DNA of 64,000 bases from Eustoma russellianum (Eukaryota > Streptophyta > Magnoliopsida > Gentianales > Gentianaceae). Under the pieces are notes generated by a model. The model was not told the origin of the DNA. It ran no database searches and saw nothing but the letters and a program-made list of their open reading frames with translations. Each line of letters starts with the position of its first letter. Within the stretch, counting starts at the first letter, position 1. Where the stretch lies: NCBI GenBank assembly GCA_036186865.1, contig AP025051.1, positions 19,587,915 to 19,651,914 of the forward strand, given 5' to 3'. This document shows, one piece after another, positions 45,310 through 54,854 of the stretch. The position numbers were made by a program, and so were the translations under genes.

Positions 45310-46758
45310 TGATGCGTGTAACTCGTGGGCTCCAACGATTCCACCTTCCAAACGTCCTTCACAAAGGGTTAGGCACAAGGAAGAAGACTTCCCCTTGCTT
45401 CCTTAGTGATTAAAAAACGCGTGGATTAAGAATGAGCAAGACCAACACTTCAAGATGGTCGTTGATCAGGCAAACCAATACGGCCCTCCTGGATGGCACC
45501 TTTAAGCAATGGCAACACCTTCAAAATGCTCAACTTTGAAGGATCTTAACCTAGGTTTTTAATGCAAAACCAAGAAAACAAAGTCTCACACAAAGTGAAA
45601 TAAATATCAAGAATTCTTATTCATCAAAAGTTGTCTTCTTTACACGCCCCAAGGGGCTTATTTATAGCCTAAATTTCGTCCACGCCTTCAGCCTAGAAAT
45701 AATTCAAATAAAGCTATCTAACAATATGTTTAAACTTGAAATTTGCTTGAATTTCAAAACTAAGATAATTCTAGCTAAAACTTGAAATACTTGCAAGATG
45801 TTATTCTATCCATTCAGCCGTGTATGAGAGTCCACTAATCTGTTGGAGGAGCTGATTTGATGAGTAGGATGAGGCCTGAAGTTGAATTCAAAAGTTGGTT
45901 GATTTTGAATTCAAGTTGAGTTTGAATTTGAGCTTGTTTTGAACTTGGCTCTTGCATATCTTTTTCCACTAATCCAGTCGTGTCCCTTGAGGAAATGAGT
46001 GTAGAAAAACCTGATTTGATGATGATAAGATGGCTGGGATTGAATTCAAAAGATGGTTGAAATTCGAATTCAAATTGAGTTTGAATTTGAATTCAAACTT
46101 GAATTCAATTTGAATTGGGTTTTATCCCCTTCTTTCTCTTCAAACATGGCGTGTGGAAGGCTGTTGATTTAGGTGAATTCATCTTGAATTTGAAGCCTCA
46201 ATCTGGTTGAAACTTGAATTCAAATCAAGGTTGAATTTAAATTCAAGTTTGTCTTCAAGTTCAAATTCAGGTAGGATTCCATCCTACAATTCAAAATGGC
46301 CGGCCCCCTTTTGTGATCCTTGGAGATGATTTTGATTTCAATTTGGACAAGGAATTCCATCTAGGACACATTTGAATTTGTCTTTGTGGAGACAAACAAA
46401 CCTTTCAAGACAACATTCCTTTTGTTCCCTTCTTTTGTGATACACGCCTAGAATGCTCCTTTTTGGGCCTCCATTTTATTTGGATTTTCCATGTACCTAA
46501 TTTGCCTACAAAGAAAACACATAAAACAAGGATCACAAGAAAATAAGATAAACTTTAAGATAAAGAAGGCACACACACGTTTGCACTCAAGGTGAAGGTT
46601 CAATGAAATGAACCCAAGGGATCTTAGGTTCATCTTGAACATGCTTGTACAAGAAGGTGGCAACTTGATGACAAAGATCTCTTGCCCTCCTTCTTGTCAT
46701 AGGACCCTTGACCTCTTGATGGGGCCCTTGATCCTCATCGGACCCTTGATCCTCATCA
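45310..46758 (-). repeat. 3' LTR of G1-b (1449 bp)
   Basis: TGATGCGTGTAAC...CCTCATCA. The U3 tail frame at 46587-46758 (GPMTRRRARDL..., WVHFIEPS) is open from the LTR edge to a TGA at 46587-46589. Confidence 0.93.
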
Positions 46759-47436
46759 ATCCCCCCTCCTCAAAAGGATTCGTCCTCGAATCAAAAATGT
46801 CATCGTTGAAAGGGGTGAGGTCAGCAACATTAAAAGTATGCGAAATGGAACCATACCTTTCGGGAAGCTCAAGGATGTATGCATTGTCACCTATGCGTTT
46901 CAAAACTTTGAAAGGTTCATCTCCGCGAGGTAACAGTTTTGACTTTCTCTCATTGGGAAATCTTTCTTTGCGCAAATGTAACCACACTAAATCTCCAGGT
47001 TTAAACACAACTCGTTTTTGATGTTTGTTAGCTCGTCTTTCATAAGCTTTGTTTTTCTTTTCAAGTTGTGTTTTAACTTGTTCATGCATTTTCTTTATCT
47101 TTTCCACTTTTTGTTTACCATCAAGACTAGTACGTTCATGCACGGGAATAGGAATCGAATCGAGAGGAGACAAGGGATTAAAGCCATATACGATTTCAAA
47201 TAGACTATGCAAAGTACCGTGATGGACACTCCTATTGTATGCAAATTCGATATATGGTAAACAATCTTCCCAATGTTTAATGTGTTTTTGCAAAATGGCA
47301 CGCAAAAGTTGAGAAAGAGTACGATTAACGACTTCAGTTTTTCCATCAGTTTGTGGGTGTGCGGTGGTCGAAAACAACAATTGTGTACCAAGTTTAGCCC
47401 ACAAAACACGCCAAAAATGACTCAAAAATTTCGTAT
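46697..47436 (-). pseudogene. pol: Integrase core end and C-terminal domain (G1-b)
   Basis: An open frame encodes the integrase part after the second catalytic Asp: FSTTAHPQTDGKTEVVNRTL with the catalytic Glu, FAYNRSVHHGT, LRKERFPNERKSKLLPRGDEPFKVLKRI, and the end HTFNVADLTPFND. It runs through the polypurine tract into the 3' LTR and stops at 46697. One base less or more in the G run decides which LTR frame is entered; in this copy the conserved GPMTR tail is out of frame. It is joined to the preceding segment by a frameshift near 47440 at the site of the second catalytic Asp motif. Confidence 0.88.
46759..46771 (-). other. Polypurine tract of G1-b
   Basis: Minus strand GAGGAGGGGGGAT against the LTR start TGATGAGG. 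It lies inside the pol reading frame (NPFEEGG). Confidence 0.88.
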
Positions 47437-47926
47437 CTATATCATTACAATTGTACGTGGCATGCCATGCAATCTAACAATTTCTTTGAAGAACAAATCA
47501 GCAACATGCGTGTCATCATCAACTTTCCTACATGCAATGAAATGTGCCATTTTTGAAAATCGGTCAACCACAACATAAATGCTATCGCGTCCTCCCCGAG
47601 ACCTAGGAAGTCCTAAAACAAAGTCCATGAAAATGTCAATCCAAGGGGCATCAGGGACAGGTAAAGGCGTGTAAAGGCCATGTGGTTGGGACTTGGATTT
47701 GGCTTGTTTGCAAGTGATGCACCTACCACATAACCTCTCGACGTCTACTCTCATGTGGGGCCAATAGAAATGTTCCTTTAGAGTCTCAAGGGTTTTGAAC
47801 ACTCCGAAATGACCCATTAAACCTCCCCCATGGGATTCTCTAGTCAATTCTTCTCGTAGGGATGATTGGGGAACGCACAATTTTTGTTCTTTGAAAAGAT
47901 AACCCTCATGTATGTAAATTTCCCAA
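47437..47926 (-). pseudogene. pol: Integrase zinc-binding and core start (G1-b)
   Basis: It contains the H2C2 zinc-binding module (H in RESHGGGLMGHFG, C in CGRCITCKQAK) and the start of the integrase core (APWIDIFMDFVLGLP with the first catalytic Asp; YVVVDRFSKMAHFI). The frame is lost at 47440 near RTIV. Integrase would insert element cDNA into chromosomes. Confidence 0.88.
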
Positions 47927-49285
47927 ATGGTGCTTCTTTACATGCCTCGAAAATGGTGCCAAAGTCATGGTCATTGGGGTACAATTCCTTAAGTGATTTG
48001 AATCCTAAGAAGCGTGAGGATAATGTAGTGACTAACGTGTATCTCCTAGAGAGGGCATCAGCAACTATATTGTCCTTTCCTTGTTTGTACTTAATCACGT
48101 AAGGGAATTGTTCTACGTACTCTACCCATTTGGCATGTCTTTTGTTCAACTTTCCTTGCCCTTTAAGATACTTAAGGCTTTCGTGGTCAGTGTGGATCAC
48201 AAACTCTTTGGGTTGAAAATAGTGTTGCCAAGTTTGTAGGGATCTCACGAGGGCGTAAAGTTCCTTATCGTAGGTAGAGTAATTCAATGCAGCTCCTTTC
48301 AATTTCTCACTAAAATAGGCTATGGGTTTCTTACCTTGGGTTAAAACTGCGCCTATACCCACTCCACTTGCATCACACTCGATCTCAAAGGTCTCGTCAA
48401 AATTTGGTAGCCTAAGTATGGGTGCAGTGGTCAGTCTACGCTTGAGCTCATCAAATGCCTGTTGTTGTGGCTCTTCCCACCTAAAAGGCACATCTTTTTT
48501 CACAATTTCGTTTAGGGGTGCAGCTATGCAAGAAAAATCTTTGACAAAGCGTCTATAAAAGCTTGCTAGTCCATGAAAACTACGAACTTCCCCTACATTC
48601 TTTGGTATTGGCCACTCCACAATTGACATAACCTTTTCCTCATCCATTTCTACTCCTTCAGCCGAAATAACAAAGCCTAGAAAAACTACGCGTTCTAAAC
48701 AAAAGGAGCACTTCATAAAGTTGGCGTAAAGTTGTTCTTGCTTAATCTTTTCGAAAACGGCTCTAATGTGGTCAAGATGATCTTCTATGGTTTGGGAATA
48801 GATTAGGATATCATCGAAATAGACAACGACAAATCGTCCTATGAACGCTCGTAAGACTTCATTCATTAGCCTCATAAAGGTGCTAGGGGCGTTGGTGAGC
48901 CCGAAGGGCATCACTAACCACTCATAGAGCCCAAATTTGGTTTTGAATGCAGTCTTCCATTCGTCCCCTTCTCTAATGCGTACCTGGAAGTACCCTTGCT
49001 TAAGATCGATTTTGGTGAAGAATTTAGATCCGTGCAACATGTCCAACATATCGTCCAGCCTAGGTATGGGGTACCTATACTTGACGATAATTTTGTTTAT
49101 GGCTAGGCAATCGGTACACATTCTCCACGTTCCATCCTTTTTGGGTACTAAAATGACTGGGACGGCAAATGGGCTTAGGCTCTCTCGGACTTGTCCACTC
49201 GCTAGGAGCTCCTCTACTTGCCTTTGGATTTCCTTGGTTTCTTCGGGGTTGGCTCGATAGGCTGGCCGATTGGGTAACACGGCTC
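47927..49285 (-). pseudogene. pol: Reverse transcriptase and RNase H (G1-b)
   Basis: A long open frame. Reverse transcriptase: PVILVPKKDGTWRMC, YPIPRLDDMLD, FTKIDLKQGYFQVRI, MPFGLTNAPSTF, and the active site VVVYFDDILIYS. Connection: FHGLASFYRRFVKDFS. RNase H: FEIECDASGVGIGAVL, YDKELYALVRSL, HTDHESLKYL, and VADALSRR at its end. Single-base losses near 49286 and 47927 put it out of frame with its neighbours. The style of the reverse transcriptase (LASFYRRF, ALNYSTYDKELYA) suggests a CRM-like or related chromovirus clade, to be tested by phylogeny. Confidence 0.92.
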
Positions 49286-49864
49286 CTGGACAAAGTCGAT
49301 TTGGTGTTCTATTCCTCTAATGGGTGGTAATCCGGATGGGGGTTCGGAGGGAAATAGAACTTCATATTCTTGGATAAGGGACGCAACTGAGGTAGGTAAG
49401 TTTGGTGGGAGTTCTTCCAGTGTAAGGTGACACGACTTTGGGATGATGATGAGGACAGTTTGGTTGTTATAAAGGGCGCGTGTGACCTCTCTTTTCTTTG
49501 CAAAATACCCACACTTCTTTTTGGACTCATTGACACTTAGAGGCACTTACCCTCCCCAGACCCTGACGATAGCTTTTGCTGTCGTTGGGATATACTGGGT
49601 ACGGATGATGATGATGATGATGATGACACTTAGGGGCACTACCTCTTTTCCCTTGCTCTCGTGTTTTTTGTTCTCACTTTTCATACACTTCGCGAATTTT
49701 CTCTCGGCTTCTTTTTCCTTAGGATCGGCTCTAGACTTGGACATGCGGTGGTGATCCTCGTGGACTTTGTGTGGTGGAAGTGCATGCAGTTTGTACAACT
49801 TGCCATTCAATTTTAAAGAACAACGATTCAAATAACCATCATATGTAACATGTCGATCAAATTG
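49286..49864 (-). pseudogene. pol: Protease-RT linker with small retroposon insertion (G1-b)
   Basis: In-frame continuation after the protease: DGYLNRCSLKLNGKLY, a basic stretch, then LPPNLPTSVASLIQEYEVLFPSE leading to GIEHQIDFV just before reverse transcriptase. It is interrupted by a 77-bp insertion (49548-49624), which adds a TAA stop. A frameshift follows near 49286. Confidence 0.8.
49532..49640 (-). mobile_element. 77-bp SINE-like fragment with 16-bp target duplication
   Basis: GACACTTAGRGGCACT is present on both sides (49532-49547, 49625-49640; one mismatch). Between them, on the minus strand, lies a (ATC)7 run, then CCCAGTATATCCC and GGGTCTGGGGAGGGTA. That last motif is widespread in short retroposons of eudicots (from memory). 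The long duplication and terminal simple repeat indicate target-primed retroposition. Confidence 0.7.
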
Positions 49865-49867
49865 TCA

Positions 49868-51592
49868 TGGCCTACCAAGTAAGATATGACTAGCATGCAT
49901 TGGTGCAACATCGCATAAAACATCATCTTTGTAACTACCAATGCTAAGAGAAATCAAAACTTGTTTGCTTACGCTAACTTCACCGTAATAATTTAGCCAT
50001 GCAAGTTTGTAAGGATGCGGATGATTAGTCATAGGCAAATTCAGTTTTCTTACCAATTCGATACTAGTCACATTCGCACAAGAACCGGAATCAATGATCA
50101 TGGTGCACACTTTACCATTTATCATGCAATGAATATGGAAAATGTTTTCTCGATGTTGTTCGTGATCATCTAATTTCGGATATGCATTTAAAGCGCGACG
50201 CACAACAAGAAACTCCTTAGTGTCAAAATCATCTAATGCGCCTAGATCTTCTTCTGGTTCAATTTCATTATCATGCTCAGACTCGTTTTCATGCTCGGAC
50301 TCAGACACATATTCATTTGTCTCCTCAGTTAACATGATTCGTTTTGCATTAGGACACTCTTTTCCTATGTGACCACGTCCTTGACACTTATAACATTTAA
50401 TGTCTCTAAACCTGTTTGAGGGATCAGAAGAATTTCCGGTAGGTGCCTTTTGTTGGTTGTGGTCATCTCTCCTTTGTGTGGATTGCACACGATGGTTCAT
50501 TCTTTGTGACGCACCTTGGTCACGTGATTGGCCTCCTGTAGGCCGTGAACTTCCCATTCCTGAAGGCTTGTTGGAAAACCTTGATGAAGACTGATTAGTA
50601 CGATAAGTGGAATTGAAATTGGAGGGACTATGTACCTTCATTTGATGTTCAATCTTTTCAGCCATATGTACCATGGTGGCGAGGTCGAGATAAGGTTGAA
50701 GATCAACCCTTTGCGCAATCTCCCTGTTTAAACCATGTAAGAAACGAGCTTTGGTGGCCTCTTCAGGTTCCTGCAAGTTAGACCTTTCTAACAAAATTTC
50801 TAACTCTTTATAATACTCGTCTACACTTTTGGAACCTTGACGTAAGTTGTGCAAACTTGTGAAAATAGAACTCTCATAATTGTTTGGAATAAAACGTTGT
50901 CTCATTTCAAACTTCATTTCTTCCCAAGTAGCAATTGGAGGTTGTCTTGCCTTAGTTCTATTTCGACACAAATTTGTCCACCAATTAAGTGCATAACCAG
51001 AAAACTCAATAGAAGCGTACCTCACTTTTTGTAATTCACTATAATTGGTACAAGAAAAGATTAAATCCACTTTCATTTCCCATTCTAAATATTCCTCCGC
51101 ATTACCTTTAACATAAAACGTGGGAATATTTATTTTGGTTTTGAGAAAATCGTCATCTTGCGGGAAAAGGGGATTTTGGCGTCTTTGGTAACCACGGAGA
51201 GGGTGGCCATCAAAGTCATAATCATCATGCTCAAAGGGAATGTAATCATCATTGTACCTTCTTGGAGCGTACCTTCTTGGTTGTGTAAGAGGAACAAACC
51301 TTCTTGCTTCGGTGTGTGGTGGTCTAAGGTTGTCATCCTCAACTTCTTCTGGGGGATGGCGCATTGGTTGTGGTAGGGGAACGGCCCTGCTTGTTCCTTG
51401 GCCATCACTCGTTTTGTAGCTTCGCTCCACGTCTTCCAAGCGATGCTTAATTATCTCATTGTCATGCATGAGTTTCTTAAGCATCTCCAGCATTTGTTGT
51501 TGCGTATTGTCAACAGTTTCGGCCTCTTTAGACTTGCTAGATGCGGAATGATTGCTGCTCTCTATTTCACCTAAGGAATTCAACGAAAACAA
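49868..51592 (-). pseudogene. gag: Gag and protease (G1-b)
   Basis: About 575 codons are open. The Gag core matches G1-a (FSGYALNWWTNLCRN, FIPNNYESSIFTSLHNLRQG, ARFLHGLNREIAQRV), with the zinc knuckle CYKCQGRGHIGKEC. An acidic region follows, then the aspartic protease (IIDSGSCANVTSIELV active site; ASHILLGRP). A TGA at 49865-49867 stops it in the LGRPW motif, where Trp is expected. The codon matching the G1-a start ATG is ATA (51563-51565). The next in-frame ATG is at 51493, so normal initiation is doubtful. Gag forms particles; the protease would cut the polyprotein. Confidence 0.9.
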
Positions 51593-53225
51593 AAAGGAAA
51601 AGAAAGACGCAAACTAACACAAATACAAACAAACGTTAAGGGATTAGTAAAAAAATAAGCTACGAACATTCTGCTTTCGATTCTTTCCACTCTCTTACCA
51701 CTTTGGTTCTTGGATAACCTGAAGTTAAGAAGGCTCAAAGTGAGCAATAAGGAAGTGTATTGCCAAGGCTTCTTCAAATCACAATGTTCTCCACTTGTTT
51801 CTTCCTCTTTGCGTTCAAGTTGCACCAATTAGTATCAAAGTAGAATCAATTGAAATGAACACAAACATGAACTTTCTACTAAGATTCAAAGAAAATAAGC
51901 AACCAAAGTTGATGTATAAGGGCTGAACCAAAGATAAACTAAGGGTTGCCGTGGGCAATCTTTAGTTAATTTTGATTCTATGCACTTATTATCCACAAAA
52001 TGGTTCAAGTCATGCAACAATCGAGCAACCAAATGTGTGATTGGTTCAAGAAGATCAGGAGATGGAGAATAGGGTATATAGGGAACGACAATGTGGGGTA
52101 AAAGGAAATATGGTATCCAAGGTTCGCAAATCGTACCAAAAAAAAATTTCCACGCAATGCACAAACGTTTTGCCCCTTTTTTGGTCTTTTGTTTTTCTTT
52201 TTCTTCCTTGCTAATTCAATTGAGCAAGGTTCAGATTCTCTTTTTTTTGACTAAGGGCAGAATTGAAATTTCCCGCATTTTGCACTTAGCACTTGCGTTT
52301 TTGGACAGAATGGTGCAATGTATTTAAAATGCAATTTGTAACTTGGACTTGCAACAAAATAACCTTGGAAAGTGAGGGAAATTGGGTAAGGCCGAATGGG
52401 GTTAGGGTTAGGGTTTTTTTTGATTTAGGGTTTTTTTTGAACGTTTTGGGAATTTGTGGAATGGGGTTGTAGGAACGGAATGGGCGTTGTAAATGGACTA
52501 TTTGGGTTGGTAATTGATGATTGGTGTGGTCAATTTGGATATTGGTTGGTTTAGGACAGAATTTGAACAAAATTCAAATTCTAGGGTTAGGGTTTATTTG
52601 AATGAGTTGGGATCTTTAGAATCTGATTGTATTTGGTAAAATTGGTTTGGGGCTTTTTTTTGGGGTGTAAATAGGGTTATTTGGGATCAGGTTGGTGAGT
52701 TTTAGGGTTGGGTTGGGCTGGGGCTAGTTGGACCGTGGGGGTGTGGCTGGTTTTAGGGTTTGTTTGGTGTTGCAAATGGGTTGTGAAGACAAGCACACAT
52801 AGGACTACTAGATTTAAAGCAAGAAATCAATCACAATGCGAATCACAGATGCATACAATCATCACCAACTAAAAGCTTCGGTAGCAACAAGATGATTTGA
52901 AACCGAGGTAGCTTTATAGGCTGATGGTGGGAATATTTAAAAGAAGGCTGAATGTAACCTAAAATGCAACAAACCCTAATTTGTTCAAGTTTGAACGACT
53001 CAAAATCAGATTGTGATGCTAAAAGGAAATAAAGGAAATGACTCTTGAATGATGAAAAGCAAAGTGCAGCAATATGCAAGGACTCAAAGCAAATGAGTTG
53101 GACTTTTTTTTTGTATGAGATGCAAGACAATGGCGTGTAGAGTGAGGGGTAGAAGAAGGACTCAACTGAAATTGAAATGACTAGACTCAAACGAAAAGGA
53201 AATGATAGATGGTGGAATAGAGTAA
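51593..53225 (-). other. 5' leader of G1-b
   Basis: Aligns with 1381-2985. It holds several telo-box-like motifs (minus AAACCCTAACCC near 52395 and 52582). No gene. Confidence 0.75.
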
Positions 53226-53242
53226 CCTGGTCTCTGATACCA
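53226..53242 (-). other. Primer-binding site (G1-b)
   Basis: Minus strand TGGTATCAGAGACCAGG, initiator-Met type with one change (C to A) from G1-a, 3 nt from the LTR. Confidence 0.93.
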
Positions 53243-53245
53243 ATT

Positions 53246-53432
53246 TGATGCGTGCAACTCGTGGGCTCCAACGATTCCACCTTCCAAACGTCCTTCACAA
53301 AGGGTTAGGCACAAGGAAGAAGACTTCCCCTTGCTTAGTGATTAAAAAACGCGTGGATTAAGAATGAGCAAGACCAACACTTCAAGATGGTCGTTGATCA
53401 GATAAACCAATACGGCCTTCCTGGACGGCACC
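53246..53432 (-). repeat. 5' LTR of G1-b, first part
   Basis: TGATGCGTGCAACTCG... up to GGACGGCACC, where N-d is inserted. Continues at 59670. Confidence 0.93.
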
Positions 53433-54840
53433 TGATGAGCCCACGATGGGGTCAACGCAACATATTTTCATGTATCATTTATTGTCACATGTTAGTTCTG
53501 TAAGACATGGCATATCACTGTTAACTCCGCACACACTAGTGCTACTTCTTATGTCTTATAGTCTTAACTAACCCTTAGGACATGTCATATATGTTGTGTA
53601 TCTTGTGTTTGTTGCTTGGTGTCTTTGAAGATAGGTCAAAGAGAGCTTTACATTGAAAATGATGAGCTACAGCCTAACCTTGTGGATACAAACACTGATG
53701 ATAACACCTCACTGCCCCGCATAGGTCCCATAACAAGGAGTATGGCTAAGAAGTTATTACATTGTGTTGAATCATTTCTTTACAGGCATGAAGAGGATGA
53801 ACCAAGCAAAGATGATGTCCATTGGGTTTATATGATACAAGCTTTGATCTAGTTTTATCAAAAACATGTTGTACATATCTTTAGTTGTTCTTTTTAATAC
53901 TGTTGGTTGGTTAACCTTGTTTTAGGATAGTTTGTGTTGTATTATTGCCTTGTCTTTCAGGTACACGTATTTAGCTTGAAGATGCAATTAAAACCTGAAA
54001 TTTTGTTCAAGCAAGGAGGTGATAAGCAAGTAGCTTACAAGCAAGGCGGTGACAAGCACTCATGTCAAATTCAAGAATTCTTCTTCACGTTGGAATGGAT
54101 GGACAAGCTGCTCATTTCATGAACCAATTGGAAGAAGTCTTGCAAATCTTCAAACCAATCAAAAACAAGCAAGGAGACAAGCAAGCAAGCTGCACAACAA
54201 ATGAACCAATCAGATCCTTGAAGTTTAAGGCATGATTCACGCAAGATTGCTTTGAATATTCAAAGCCTAAACTACAACCAATCAAAGGGGAGTTCAAACC
54301 AAGCTGCTCATTGTATTAACCAATCAAAATTATGGGTGAAATCAAGCAAGGAAGAAACGACAAAAGCAACCAGATTTCTTGGAACCAAAGTTGTTCAAAA
54401 GCAAGCATGTTATTTTAGTCTTGTACTTTGTACTTTAAACCTTGTACACTTTGTAAATTTTCGTTTGTTATAAGTAGCATAGAAGCTGAATGTACAAAAT
54501 CCACAATTCAAACATATTTCAATCAAAATTTACTTTAAGGAATTCTCAACTTTTCTAGTTGAAGTTTAAGACCACTAACGGTTTTCTTCCAAGTTCATAG
54601 CCTAGAACTTGTTAGTATTTACTTCATTTTTGGTTTACAGCATCTTAGGGTCTCAATGAGGTTTTAGATGTGTTGGAATGCCAAGGAGGAAGAGGTGTTG
54701 GTATAAATTGAGCCAAGAACAAACGGTTACAGTTCAAGGGGTGTCATTGTGATGTTCTTTGCCATAGCTGAGGTTCAAATCAATTCGGAGTAGAAGACAA
54801 AGTCCTTGGAACGTTTTTCTAGCCTTCATTTGGCTCATCA
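53433..54840 (+). repeat. 5' LTR of N-d (1408 bp)
   Basis: TGATGAGCC...GGCTCATCA, a 9-bp perfect terminal inverted repeat. Contains the pol-tail remnant at 53616-53852. Confidence 0.95.
53616..53852 (+). pseudogene. pol-tail remnant in N-d 5' LTR
   Basis: An open frame with GPITRSMAKKLLHCVESFLY, then RHEEDEPSKDDVHW and IQAL before the stop. It parallels the G1 LTR tail (GPITRRRAREL... FLYKH..DEP... WVHFI). No ATG begins the frame. It remained open in both LTRs and in N-a. Confidence 0.65.
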
Positions 54841-54842
54841 AT

Positions 54843-54854
54843 TGGTATCAGAGC
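54843..54854 (+). other. Primer-binding site (N-d)
   Basis: TGGTATCAGAGC, 2 nt after the LTR. Confidence 0.94.

Noticed and set aside
47866..49260. Plus-strand open frames across the reverse transcriptase region
   Set aside because: Antisense shadows of pol; the minus frame has all catalytic motifs.
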